This document shows, one piece after another, positions 16,876-25,136 of a stretch of DNA of 64,000 bases (positions are counted from its first letter, which is position 1; every line of letters starts with the position of its first letter). The notes beneath the pieces are model-generated. The model was not told the origin of the DNA and did no database searches. It saw only the letters and a list, made by a program, of their open reading frames with translations. The stretch is from Paramesorhizobium sp049065735. Lineage in GTDB: Bacteria > Pseudomonadota > Alphaproteobacteria > Rhizobiales > Rhizobiaceae. The position numbers and the translations under genes were made by a program. The DNA is taken from contig NZ_JBAKHD010000003.1 of the NCBI RefSeq assembly GCF_049065735.1, positions 1-64,000 of the forward strand, in the 5' to 3' direction.

Positions 16876-17306
16876 AGGGTTTGACCGGCCCTTGCATCCC
16901 GCAGGGTATAGGTCCCATCCGCCTCATGCGTTTCGATGGCGGTGCGGATGATGTCGGAGAGTTCGCCCACCGCGCGCAAGTGCAGTTGCAGCGCCTCGCA
17001 ATTGCGCTCCAGCTTCTGCCGCAGCCGGTCGAGCAGCGGTTGCAGCGTCCGCAGCGCCGACGCCTCGGCCCGCGCCGATGCCTTGTTCATCGCCCGGGTG
17101 AAATCATAGAGCCCCCTGCTCTTGCGGGCGTTGATGTCAGCGAGGTCCGGATGCGCCCCTTCGAGCAGCAGCTGCGTCTCCGTCTCGACCACGGTTTCCA
17201 GCCGCTCGATGGCATTGACGACCGGCTTCAGCACGGCTTCGACCTCCGCCTGCTCTTTAAGCGTATCCGCGGGTTCGATGATGGCAAGCATGTTTTCAGA
17301 TGTCAT
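16872..17306 (-). CDS. flgN: FlgN-like flagellar export chaperone
   Basis: All-helical cytoplasmic protein of 144 residues. It has the FlgN pattern: an N-terminal helix ending in ETETQLLLEGAHPDLADINARKSRGLYDF, followed by a long C-terminal helix. FlgN keeps the hook-filament junction proteins FlgK and FlgL ready for export. It touches the FlgJ-like gene at its start and overlaps the next gene by 4 bp. Sequence conservation in this family is low, so the call rests on pattern and position. Confidence 0.65.
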   Translation of the reverse strand: MTSENMLAIIEPADTLKEQAEVEAVLKPVVNAIERLETVVETETQLLLEGAHPDLADINARKSRGLYDFTRAMNKASARAEASALRTLQPLLDRLRQKLERNCEALQLHLRAVGELSDIIRTAIETHEADGTYTLRDARAGQTL

Positions 17307-17818
17307 CAGACGTTTCCTTGAGCTGTCCGCGGCGTCGATTCCGTATCCGCGTCGGTATCCAATTGTTGCTTGATGAGCGCGCGCTCGGCCTGGTGCAGAA
17401 TGGCGGCTTGCGTGGTTCCGTCAGCCGCCCGCCTGCCCTGCGCCTCAAGCATGCGCGCGATGCCGATGCCGCCCGCATCCGCCATTTTCTCGGCAATCGC
17501 TTCGGCCATCATCGATTTCCAATATTCCCCGGCAATGCCCTTCCCGAACACGGCGTTCGCATCCTGCGGCAACATCGACTGCACGAAGGTCTGCAGCATG
17601 AACGCCTCGAACTTCGTATAGGCGGAAGCCGGATTGGCGCTTTTCGGCCTAAGCGCATCCGCGGGCACGGCTTCAACGGAGAAGGCCAGCGCGGACGGAT
17701 CGGCCGTCATCCGCGATGCCGCGATGCTGCGCAGCCGCTCCACCGACGCCCGGTAGGTTTCCGGATCGGCGGCATTGGCCACATCGAGCACCAGATCTGA
17801 CGGCGGGCTTATCGCCAT
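17306..17818 (-). CDS. flgJ: Rod-binding protein (FlgJ N-domain-like)
   Basis: Protein of 170 residues. The segment KFEAFMLQTFVQSMLP...FGKGIAGEYWKSMMAEAIAEKMADAGGIGIA (about residues 88-146) is the rod-binding domain of FlgJ, which caps the growing rod. The muramidase domain of enterobacterial FlgJ is missing, as is usual in alphaproteobacteria. A separate lytic transglycosylase is encoded at 29028-29633. It sits 44 bp downstream of the FliJ-like gene. Confidence 0.8.
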   Translation of the reverse strand: MAISPPSDLVLDVANAADPETYRASVERLRSIAASRMTADPSALAFSVEAVPADALRPKSANPASAYTKFEAFMLQTFVQSMLPQDANAVFGKGIAGEYWKSMMAEAIAEKMADAGGIGIARMLEAQGRRAADGTTQAAILHQAERALIKQQLDTDADTESTPRTAQGNV

Positions 17819-17862
17819 TGATATCCTCTCATCATGTTTCGCAGCACCTTAAGCGTCCAAAC

Positions 17863-18252
17863 TTACGGCAGGCTTGAGTGAGTTTGTTTCGCCGCAAATT
17901 CCTCGATGAGAAGCGCCAGTGTCTTTTTCTCATCCTCGCGCCGGCAGTCCGCCATGCGCCCCTGCAGCATCTCGGTACGGCGCGAGGTCTGGAGCAGGTG
18001 CTGCCGCTCCCGCGCCAGTTCCTTTTCCAGTTCCGCCTTCCGGCGCATATTGGTGTTGATCCGCGTCAGGATCGCCGCCGGGTCGATGAACCGTGCCTGC
18101 CCGTCATAACGCCGGTCGAGCATCGCGATGAGTTCGCCATTCTCCGCCTCGGCCTCTGCCAAGGCAGCGGTGAGACGCGAGATCGTCATCTCCTGCCGCG
18201 CCTTCATCAGCGATTGCACCGCAATCATTTTCTTCAAGCCTTTGGTGTCCAT
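17863..18252 (-). CDS. FliJ-like coiled-coil flagellar protein
   Basis: Protein of 129 residues, almost entirely charged helix with heptad character (RRKAELEKELARERQHLLQTSRRTEML). Length and composition fit FliJ, the stalk-like partner of the export ATPase FliI, and no other FliJ candidate exists in the cluster. It lies 12 bp after fliR. Coiled coils resemble each other, so this is a positional inference. Confidence 0.6.
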   Translation of the reverse strand: MDTKGLKKMIAVQSLMKARQEMTISRLTAALAEAEAENGELIAMLDRRYDGQARFIDPAAILTRINTNMRRKAELEKELARERQHLLQTSRRTEMLQGRMADCRREDEKKTLALLIEEFAAKQTHSSLP

Positions 18253-18264
18253 GAAAATCGTCTC

Positions 18265-19032
18265 TCAAAAGCTGCGCAGATGCTGGCCGATCTCGGCGTT
18301 GAAGAAACTCAGCAGTTCCGGCAGCAGGAAATAGATGAGCGTCAGCCCGCCCGCGAGAACGAAGGGCAGCGAGATGAAATAGACCGGAATCGTCGGCGTC
18401 AGCTTGTTGATGAGGCCGATGGCGATGTTGACGAGAATCGCGAACACGATGAACGGCGCGGCGATGCGCAACGTCCCTGTGAACGCAGCGGAAAATGCGT
18501 CCGTAATATCCACCAGCGCCGCACTGGGCTTGAGCCCGCTATCGATGGGAATGACCGAATAGGAGGCGATGAGCGCGCGCAGCACCTCCAGATGCAGATC
18601 GGTGACGAAGAACAGGAACAACGCCGAGAAGGTGATGATGCTGGCGATGATCGCCTGCGGCTCCGTCTCCTCGATGGCGGGGCTCGGGGACCCCGAATAG
18701 CCGATGGCCATCGCTACCACATGGGCCATGAATTGCAGCGCCCAGAAATAGATCTGCGCCAGAATGCCGATGAGCCCGCCGACCATGCTTTCCGTCACGA
18801 TCATCCTGAGCAGCGTCCACGATTGCGTATCCGCCAGCGACCCCGCCATGCGCGGCCCGATCAGCGGCACAACGGCCAGCGAGCAGGCAATGGCGAGAAA
18901 CAGCCGCACCGACATGGGCACGCGCGGGCTCGACACGCCCGGCATGACCATGAGACACGCCCCGACACGGGCGAAGACGAGGAAGGCGGCGGGGACCATC
19001 TCGTTGATGGGGAGGGAGAGGAAGGAGGGCAT
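18265..19032 (-). CDS. fliR: Flagellar export gate protein FliR
   Basis: Inner-membrane protein of 255 residues with six hydrophobic segments, part of the FliP-FliQ-FliR export channel. Family segments ARVGACLMVMPGVSSPRVPMSVRLFLA and LVNIAIGLINKLTPTIPVYFISLPFVL are clear. It follows flhA by 47 bp in the same orientation. The order flhA-fliR matches Brucella. Confidence 0.95.
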   Translation of the reverse strand: MPSFLSLPINEMVPAAFLVFARVGACLMVMPGVSSPRVPMSVRLFLAIACSLAVVPLIGPRMAGSLADTQSWTLLRMIVTESMVGGLIGILAQIYFWALQFMAHVVAMAIGYSGSPSPAIEETEPQAIIASIITFSALFLFFVTDLHLEVLRALIASYSVIPIDSGLKPSAALVDITDAFSAAFTGTLRIAAPFIVFAILVNIAIGLINKLTPTIPVYFISLPFVLAGGLTLIYFLLPELLSFFNAEIGQHLRSF

Positions 19033-19079
19033 GGGAACGTTAGCGCTCTACGCGCCCCCCCTATACATTTTGAGCCGCC

Positions 19080-21167
19080 TCACGAAATCGTCCCCAGCGC
19101 CTTCACCTCGACCCCGCGCGCGATTTCCACATGCGACAGCACGGACAGCGTGGCGAACAGGCGCTCGATGATCATGCGGATATAGGGCCGCGCCTCGGGC
19201 GAAGCCACCAAGACGAAGCGCTCGCCGCTGTCCATATGCTTACGGATCGCGGCGCTTGCCTCCGTGCCGAACTGTTCCAGCAGACGCGGGTCGATGTCGA
19301 ACTCGATCACCTCGCCCTTGGCGTCGCGCTTCAGGCTCTGGTGGAACACCATGTCCCAGCGATTGCCGAGCCTCAGCACGTTGAGCACGCCATTTTCCGA
19401 CAGATCGCCGCAGATCTGCTGCGCCATGCGCATGCGCACATGCTCCACGATCAGCTCCGACCGGCGCACATGCGGCGCGATTTCCGCGATGGCCTCCAGA
19501 ATGAGGTGCAGATTGCGAATAGACACCCGCTCCGCCAAGAGGAGCTTCAGCACCGCCTGCAAACCGGAATAAGACAGATGCGCCGGGCAGATATCGTCGA
19601 GCAGCTTGCGATATTCCGGCCCGAGCCGGTCGAGCAGGATGCGCATGTCCTTATAGGACAGAAGCTGCGCCAGATTGTTGCGGATGATCTCGCTTAAGTG
19701 AGTCAGCAGCACCGAGAGATTATCGACCGTCATATAGCCGTCGCGCTTCAGCTCCGCCGCAAAGGTTTCCGGCACCGAATAGGCGCGCATGCCGAAGGCC
19801 GGCTCGCGCATTTCCTCGCCTGGCACGGCAGGCGGCGTACGCTCACCCAGCACGACAAGCGTCTCGCCGACGCGAAGCTCATGCGATGCCACCGCCGTGC
19901 CATGGATCTTGATCCGGTAGACCTTAGGCGGCAGGCCGATATCGTCGGTCACCTTGATCTCGGGGATGACGAAGCCATATTCCAGCGCAAATTTCTTGCG
20001 CATCTTGTTGACGCGGTGGGCGAGCTCCTCCTGCTGCGCCAGGAGCCGGGTGGAAAGCTGCTTGCCGAGGCAAAGCTCGATCTGCGCGGTCTCCAACGAA
20101 GCCTTGACGGAGTTGCGCTCCTCGTCCTCCTTCTGCCTCGCCTTCTGAGCCACCTCAGCATCCTCGGCGGCGCGGCGGCGGGCCGCGCGGCGCGGAATGG
20201 CGAAGCCGACAAAGGCCATGCCTGCCGCAAGCACGAAGAACGGAAACGCCGGCAGCCCCGGCATCACGCCGAGCACGAAGAGGAGGAGCGCCGCGATAAA
20301 CAGCGCCTTCGGATAAGCGCCGAGCTGACCGAACACCGCCTGGTCGGTCGAGCCGCGCGTGCCGCCCTTGGAGACGAGCAGACCCGCCGCCAGCGACACG
20401 ATCAGCGCCGGGATCTGCGTCACCAGGCCGTCGCCAACGGAAAGCTTGGTAAAGACGTCCGCCGCCTGCCCGATGTCCATACCATGCCGGGTAACGCCGA
20501 TGATGATGCCGCCGAAAATATTGACCGTCGTGATGATCAGGCCGGCAATGGCGTCGCCGCGCACGAATTTCGACGCGCCGTCCATGGAGCCGAAGAAGGA
20601 GCTTTCCTCCTCCAGTTCACGGCGGCGATGCTGCGCCTCCTTCTCGTCAATGAGGCCGGAGGAAAGGTCGGCATCGATCGCCATCTGCTTGCCGGGGATG
20701 GCGTCGAGCGTGAAGCGCGCACCTACTTCCGCGATACGGGTCGCGCCCTTGGTGATGACAAGGAAATTAACGATGATCAGGATGCAGAAAACGACGAGGC
20801 CGATGACAAAATCGCCGCCCATGACGAATTGCGAAAAGCCATGAATGACATGCCCCGCCGCCGTATAGCCTTCATTGCCATGGGTGAGGATGACGCGCGT
20901 CGTCGCGATATTGAGCGACAGCCGCATCATGGTCGCGATCAGCAGCACGGTCGGAAAGGCCGAAAAATCGAGCGGCCGCTGAATCCATAGCGCCACCATC
21001 AGGATCAGCACCGAAAAGGCGATGGAAAAGGCAAGACCGATATCGAGGATCAGCGCCGGGACCGGCAGGAACAGGACGGTCAGAATAATGACGATACCAG
21101 CCGCGAATCCGATATCGCTGCCCGTCAGAAAGCCATTCCCGAACGTTTTCGTCGCGCTCTGCTGCAC
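19080..21167 (-). CDS. flhA: Flagellar export apparatus protein FlhA
   Basis: Export gate subunit of 695 residues. The N-terminal half has about eight membrane segments, and the FHIPEP-type loop ([30 protein letters not shown]-like) is visible. The C-terminal half is the cytoplasmic nonamer domain. I choose the GTG start at 21167, 5 nt after GGGAGA. The longer open frame upstream would be translated through the candidate FtcR box at 21192-21219. A degraded copy of its 5' end lies at 22215-22260. Confidence 0.95.
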   Translation of the reverse strand: [695 protein letters not shown]

Positions 21168-21191
21168 ATCATTCTCCCATGCTGTGAGAGG

Positions 21192-21219
21192 AGAATAGAC
21201 AGCGAAGCTTGCGCGAAGG
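21192..21219 (-). promoter_or_regulatory. Candidate FtcR box before flhA
   Basis: Read leftward it has half-sites TTCGCGCAAGC and TTCGCTGTCTA, one 11-bp step apart, ending 24 nt before the flhA GTG. The same site occurs before fliF, flgE, motA and the DUF1217 gene. OmpR/PhoB-family regulators bind 11-bp direct repeats, which fits FtcR. Confidence 0.6.
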
Positions 21220-21301
21220 ATTTGCTTACAAACGCCGCAATTCGCGCCTTGCATGGCTGCGCGGCGGAGATCACGGGGCCTTGGCTTGGAAAGGATAGGC
21301 C

Positions 21302-22207
21302 ATGAAATCCGGTGGCATTTGTCTTCTGTTTGTCGCCCTTGCGTGTCTCGGACAGGCCCATGCGGCGGAAAATCCGGACAGAAATGACCTGTCGGGCTAT
21401 CTAGATAACCGCGGCGCTGTCATCATGCCCTATACGCTTGACCCCAACGGGCAGATGGAGATCGATGCGGTTCTATGCCCGGCGCGGGAACAATGCCTTG
21501 GCGTGCCGCTTCAATTCGATTCCGGCGCTCCGGACAATAATATCAACGCAGCGCTGAAAGAGCGGCTGTCGTTGAAAGGCGATGAAAAAACAATCGCGAA
21601 ATTCTACCTCGGCGCCCTGCCGCCGGTCAGCGCTTTTCCGGTTTCTTTCAGCAAGGAAGGGATGCGCGGCAGCTATATCGGAGCCGGGTGGATCGAAAAG
21701 CTGGGCTTGTGGTTCAATTTCGGAACCCGCGAAGTTTATGGCAAGGTTCCCTCCGGCGCTGTCGCGGATTATGTGAAGGGAAGCGCCCTCAAATACAGAG
21801 TGATTCCGCTGAAATCACTCGATGCGTATCGCTATGTCACCGTCTCGATCAATGGAAAGAAGCCGGTGAATTTTCTCATCGACACCGGGGCCGCCGTCAG
21901 CCTCATCGACAAGGACTACGCGCAATCATTGAGCCTAGGCTTCAATGACAGGCACTGCCTGACGATGGGCAGTCAGGCGGGCGAGAGCAAAACATGCCTC
22001 ACGCACGATATTCTCTCCCTCAAGGCCGAAGACGAACCGCTCCCCGCCTATCTGCCCAAGGGCTTCGGCTATCTCGACATGAGCTTCGTCATCCCGCCGC
22101 TTAAGATCAAAGGCATTCTGGGACTGGACTGGCTGGAGCGAACCGGCGCTATCATGGCGCTGGCGGAGAACAGGCTGTATGTGCCGGTGACGGATGGTTC
22201 GGCGTAA
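21302..22207 (+). CDS. Secreted retropepsin-like aspartic protease with two active-site motifs
   Basis: Protein of 301 residues with a signal peptide (MKSGGICLLFVALACLGQAHA). It carries LQFDSGAPDNN near residues 68-78 and FLIDTGAAVSLID near 197-209, each followed by a hydrophobic-Asn/Gly pattern. This looks like two fused retropepsin lobes, the first more degenerate (DSG). The segment ILGLDWLERTGAIM is the flap-distal ILG motif of the second lobe. It is transcribed against the flagellar operon between fliQ and flhA, so it is an insertion there. Substrate unknown; the first lobe may be inactive. Confidence 0.75.
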   Translation: MKSGGICLLFVALACLGQAHAAENPDRNDLSGYLDNRGAVIMPYTLDPNGQMEIDAVLCPAREQCLGVPLQFDSGAPDNNINAALKERLSLKGDEKTIAKFYLGALPPVSAFPVSFSKEGMRGSYIGAGWIEKLGLWFNFGTREVYGKVPSGAVADYVKGSALKYRVIPLKSLDAYRYVTVSINGKKPVNFLIDTGAAVSLIDKDYAQSLSLGFNDRHCLTMGSQAGESKTCLTHDILSLKAEDEPLPAYLPKGFGYLDMSFVIPPLKIKGILGLDWLERTGAIMALAENRLYVPVTDGSA

Positions 22208-22214
22208 GGGCGAG

Positions 22215-22260
22215 ACAGGACGGTCAGAATAATGACGATATCGCTGCTCGTCGGAAAGCC
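22215..22260 (-). pseudogene. Relic copy of the flhA 5' end
   Basis: This 46-bp stretch matches 21071-21134 inside flhA. The first 26 bases are identical, then an 18-bp deletion between two GATA direct repeats, then 18 bases with two changes. It corresponds to roughly codons 12-32 of flhA and lies where flhA would be expected right after fliQ. It marks the scar of a duplication or insertion. Confidence 0.8.
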
Positions 22261-22283
22261 TTGCAGGGTGTTGCTTTTAACGT

Positions 22284-22350
22284 GGGGGCTCTACGGCCCC
22301 CCCCCTCTGCCCTGCCGGACACCTCCTCCGCAAGGGGGGAGATTAGGCTC
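22284..22350. repeat. Palindromic repeat, family 1, half copy
   Basis: One arm of the family-1 element is present (CCCCTCTGCCCTGCCGGACA, then an AAGGGGGGAGATTA end), preceded by a small hairpin GGGGGCTCTACGGCCCCC. The second arm is missing. It sits between the flhA relic and fliQ. Confidence 0.8.
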
Positions 22351-22375
22351 TCATAAACGTCCGGCGCCAATAGCC

Positions 22376-22642
22376 CTAAAATCCCTTCTCGATCCGCGAA
22401 TAGGCCAGCAGCGTGAAGGAATTGATCTGCGCGCCGACAAAGGGTGCAGTGAAGGCGAGGACGACGAAGATTACCACGATCTTCGGCACGAAGGTCAGCG
22501 TGATTTCCTGCACCTGCGTCAGCGCCTGGAAGAGCGCGATACCGATGCCCGCAAGCATCGCGGCCAGCACCGCCGGGCCGGACGCCGCGAGCACCGTCCA
22601 GATAGCCGAATTGATGATGTCGAGCGCATCGGCTTCGTTCAT
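22376..22642 (-). CDS. fliQ: Flagellar export gate protein FliQ
   Basis: Small inner-membrane protein of 88 residues with two membrane hairpin segments, the usual FliQ size. Family features LDIINSAIWTVLAASGPAVLAAMLAGIGIALFQALTQVQE are clear. No good ribosome site is visible right before the ATG. The message upstream folds into the large hairpin at 22654-22736, so FliQ synthesis may depend on that structure. Confidence 0.93.
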   Translation of the reverse strand: MNEADALDIINSAIWTVLAASGPAVLAAMLAGIGIALFQALTQVQEITLTFVPKIVVIFVVLAFTAPFVGAQINSFTLLAYSRIEKGF

Positions 22643-22653
22643 TGCTATTTTAA

Positions 22654-22736
22654 GGGAGTAAGGGAATAGGGGAATAAGGGAGTATGCTGGTCGTGCATAT
22701 TCCCTTACTCCCCTACTCCCTAATTCCCCTACTCCC
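22654..22736 (-). other. Long G-rich hairpin between flgD and fliQ
   Basis: It begins at the base after the flgD stop. Arms of 34 and 42 nt, built of GGGAGTA/GGGAATA-type units, face each other around a 7-nt loop (22688-22694), pairing almost throughout with some G-U pairs. Each arm alone has at least four GGG runs on one strand (plus strand 22654-22680, minus strand 22736-22702), so G-quadruplexes are also possible. Confidence 0.7.
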
Positions 22737-23168
22737 TCAACTAATCGTCACTCCGGCGGTGATCGGCAGCTCTTTCCCGTCGGCAAGCTTGGCGAGGAGG
22801 CTGCCGTCCTGCTGGATGAGTACGGATTTCACTTGGCCGCTCGTCTTGCCATCGGCGCTGGTGACGGTGTGGCCGATGAGGCTGTCCGCCTGCGAGAGCA
22901 TGGAATTGCCGAGCAGCTTCTCCAGCTTGCTGTTCATCTGCACCGCCTGCTCGACATTCGAGAACGTCGCAAGCTGCGAGACATATTGCGTCGAATCCAT
23001 CGGCTGCGTCGGGTCCTGGTTCTTCATCTGCGCCACGAGCAGCTTGAGAAAGGACTGGTAATCCGCCGACGCCGCCCCTGATGTCGCCTCATTGGTCGTC
23101 TTGGGCGTGTTCTGCGTGGTGGTGCTGGTATTCGTCGTCGGGTTATAAACGCTTGGTGTCGTCGTCAT
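22737..23168 (-). CDS. flgD: Flagellar hook capping protein FlgD
   Basis: Protein of 143 residues needed to assemble the hook. The N-terminal Thr/Asn-rich tail is followed by the FlgD motif DYQSFLKLLVAQMKNQDPTQPMDSTQYVSQLATFSNVEQ. The C-terminal tail is short, as in other rhizobial FlgD proteins. It overlaps flbT by 4 bp (ATGA) and is followed at once by the large hairpin. Confidence 0.95.
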   Translation of the reverse strand: MTTTPSVYNPTTNTSTTTQNTPKTTNEATSGAASADYQSFLKLLVAQMKNQDPTQPMDSTQYVSQLATFSNVEQAVQMNSKLEKLLGNSMLSQADSLIGHTVTSADGKTSGQVKSVLIQQDGSLLAKLADGKELPITAGVTIS

Positions 23169-23620
23169 GCCATTGCCTCCGCGGGCTGAGCTTTCAATTC
23201 CGGTTCGCGCTTGCTTGTCCCATTCATGATACGCGCTTCGCCGGGATAGAGCCCGCGCAGCGTCTTCAGCGCCTCGAAGATACGGTCCTGATGGACGAGC
23301 TCATCGACGATCTTCAAGCCCTTGAGGATTTCGGCATCCTCGAAGGCATTGAGCGTCGCCTTGAACATGATCTTGAATGTCTCGCGCGCCTTTTCGGCAA
23401 GGGCCGGCTCGATCAGCATCGTCTGCGCGGCGAAATAAAGCTGGCGCAGCGGCGTCGTCGTCTGCTCCGGCTGCAGCACATGCGCTTCCAGCAGGAATGT
23501 CGCGTTGTTGAGCAGTTCCAGCGAAACCTTGCGGTCGGCGCGCAGCACAGCACCATTGATATAAATCTTCTCGCCCGCCCGGAGCGAAAGGCGAATGGTA
23601 TTCCTCGGCGTGGGTGCCAT
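23165..23620 (-). CDS. flbT: Flagellin synthesis repressor FlbT
   Basis: Regulatory protein of 151 residues. In Caulobacter FlbT binds the 5' untranslated region of flagellin mRNA and limits its translation; Brucella FlbT affects flagellin too. The family start RLSLRAGEKIYINGAVLRADRK and the middle LLEAHVLQPEQTTTPLRQLYF are recognisable. It begins at the base after the flaF stop codon, so the two are coupled. Its likely target here is the fliC leader at 36846-36890. Confidence 0.93.
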   Translation of the reverse strand: MAPTPRNTIRLSLRAGEKIYINGAVLRADRKVSLELLNNATFLLEAHVLQPEQTTTPLRQLYFAAQTMLIEPALAEKARETFKIMFKATLNAFEDAEILKGLKIVDELVHQDRIFEALKTLRGLYPGEARIMNGTSKREPELKAQPAEAMA

Positions 23621-23965
23621 TTAAAGACTGTCCCTGATCGTGCGGGTGATATCGATGATCGTGTCGTAATCCTCGGACTGCCCCTGCCTGATCCGCTCCA
23701 GCTCCTTGAGGATAAAGATACCGATGGAGATGATCGCGGCGCGCAGCTCCTTCGGCAGAGCGTTCTCGGCGCTGCCCAGATCCTCGATCAGCGTGGTCCA
23801 CAGCCGCATCGTGTAATAGCTGGCATCGATCGCCTCGTGCGACGATGTGCCTTTTTCGCGCGCCTCCACCAGCATGTCGATGCAGCGGTCGAAGAGCTGG
23901 CGCTCGCGCTCTTTGGCGCTCCCTGCATCCTCACTCATCACATCTTCATAGCTCATCTGGTACAT
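23621..23965 (-). CDS. flaF: Flagellin synthesis regulator FlaF
   Basis: Cytoplasmic protein of 114 residues that in other alphaproteobacteria promotes flagellin synthesis or secretion, opposing FlbT. I start at MYQMSYEDVMSEDAG after GGGAGA; a start 13 codons earlier is open but has no ribosome site. It follows flgL after 116 bp of AT-rich DNA (23966-24081), which could hold a separate promoter. Confidence 0.92.
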   Translation of the reverse strand: MYQMSYEDVMSEDAGSAKERERQLFDRCIDMLVEAREKGTSSHEAIDASYYTMRLWTTLIEDLGSAENALPKELRAAIISIGIFILKELERIRQGQSEDYDTIIDITRTIRDSL

Positions 23966-24081
23966 GGCATCTCCCGGGACATTTGATAAGAAAACTTGAT
24001 TCAATACTTTAAGTTACTTCAAGTTTTACTGCAGAATTCATGCAAGTATTACTTATATGACTTGACTCTATATTTCAGGAA

Positions 24082-25131
24082 CTACTTCAAGTAATTGAGA
24101 AGACTCAATCCCATCAGCCGCGTGGTCATCGCATAGGAACTTTCGATCTGGGAGGTCAGCGCATTGACACGTGTCGCCGCCTCGTAAGGGTCGACGGCCT
24201 CCAGATCGAGAACCGAGCTGTTCAGAATGTTGAGCTGGGCGGCTATGCGGGTATTGGCGCTGTTGGTGCGGTCCTGCGCGATGCCGAGGGTCGATTGCGA
24301 CTGTGAGACGCCGGTAATGGCTTCGGTCGTGCTCGTTAGGGCCTTATCGACAAGCGCATTGAAGGCCCCGTCGCTGAGGCCGATACCGCCCAGTTCCGCC
24401 ACCATGGCGAAGCTCATCGCCGCCTTGCGGAACCCTGAATCATTGGCGCTGACGGAGGTTTCGGCGAGTTCCGTCGGGGCGATACGGCTCTTGATCACAT
24501 CGCTCGATGCCTGCGACCAGTTCTCGCTCCAATTGGCCTCGCTGAACGCGTCCGCAAAGGCCCCGTCGAGGAATTCCGTCATCTGCTCGCCCGTGATGCC
24601 GGCCACCTGCGGATCGTCCATGCCGAAGCCGAAATGATCCTCAAATGCCTGCTGGACAGATGCTCGCGCGGTGCTGCCATCGGCATAATAATCAGCGACC
24701 GGCTTCACATCCGTATTGACGCCGGAGAAGATATATTCGCCGTTGAAGCTGCTGTTGAGCAGGCCCGTCATCGTCTGCAGCCCCGCCTTGGCGCTTTGTA
24801 CAATGGCGTTCTTGCCCTCGGGCGTGGAGGTCGCGCCGGTCAGATTGGCGAGATATTTCTGCGATTCCTTGATGACGTCGCTGATCGCCGTCTGCGAGGT
24901 CTTCATGCGCTCGCCGGTCAGCTTGTTCATGTCGCTGAGCGAAGTCAGCCGATCATATTCCTTGCGCAGCGAAATGGTCTGGCTGGAACGCGAGCCCAGC
25001 GCCAGCCCCACATCGAAGACGGTGCCGGTCGTGGCTTCCTTCTGCGCCTTCAGAAGCTCCGCCTGCGCCTTGGAAACCACCGAGCGAAGGCTGTTGTTGA
25101 GTGCGTAGGTGGAGACTGATTGAGCCTTCAT
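24082..25131 (-). CDS. flgL: Hook-filament junction protein FlgL
   Basis: Secreted flagellin-like protein of 349 residues joining hook and filament. The N-terminus (SVSTYALNNSLRSVVSKAQAELLKAQKEATTG) and C-terminus (ESSYAMTTRLMGLSLLNYLK) are the paired helices of the flagellin fold. It starts 5 bp after the flgK stop and is probably exported with help from the FlgN-like protein. Confidence 0.95.
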   Translation of the reverse strand: MKAQSVSTYALNNSLRSVVSKAQAELLKAQKEATTGTVFDVGLALGSRSSQTISLRKEYDRLTSLSDMNKLTGERMKTSQTAISDVIKESQKYLANLTGATSTPEGKNAIVQSAKAGLQTMTGLLNSSFNGEYIFSGVNTDVKPVADYYADGSTARASVQQAFEDHFGFGMDDPQVAGITGEQMTEFLDGAFADAFSEANWSENWSQASSDVIKSRIAPTELAETSVSANDSGFRKAAMSFAMVAELGGIGLSDGAFNALVDKALTSTTEAITGVSQSQSTLGIAQDRTNSANTRIAAQLNILNSSVLDLEAVDPYEAATRVNALTSQIESSYAMTTRLMGLSLLNYLK

Positions 25132-25136
25132 GGGCC

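Noticed and set aside
19698..20990. 430-codon open frame opposite flhA
   Set aside because: Shadow frame of flhA with low-complexity basic and acidic residues.
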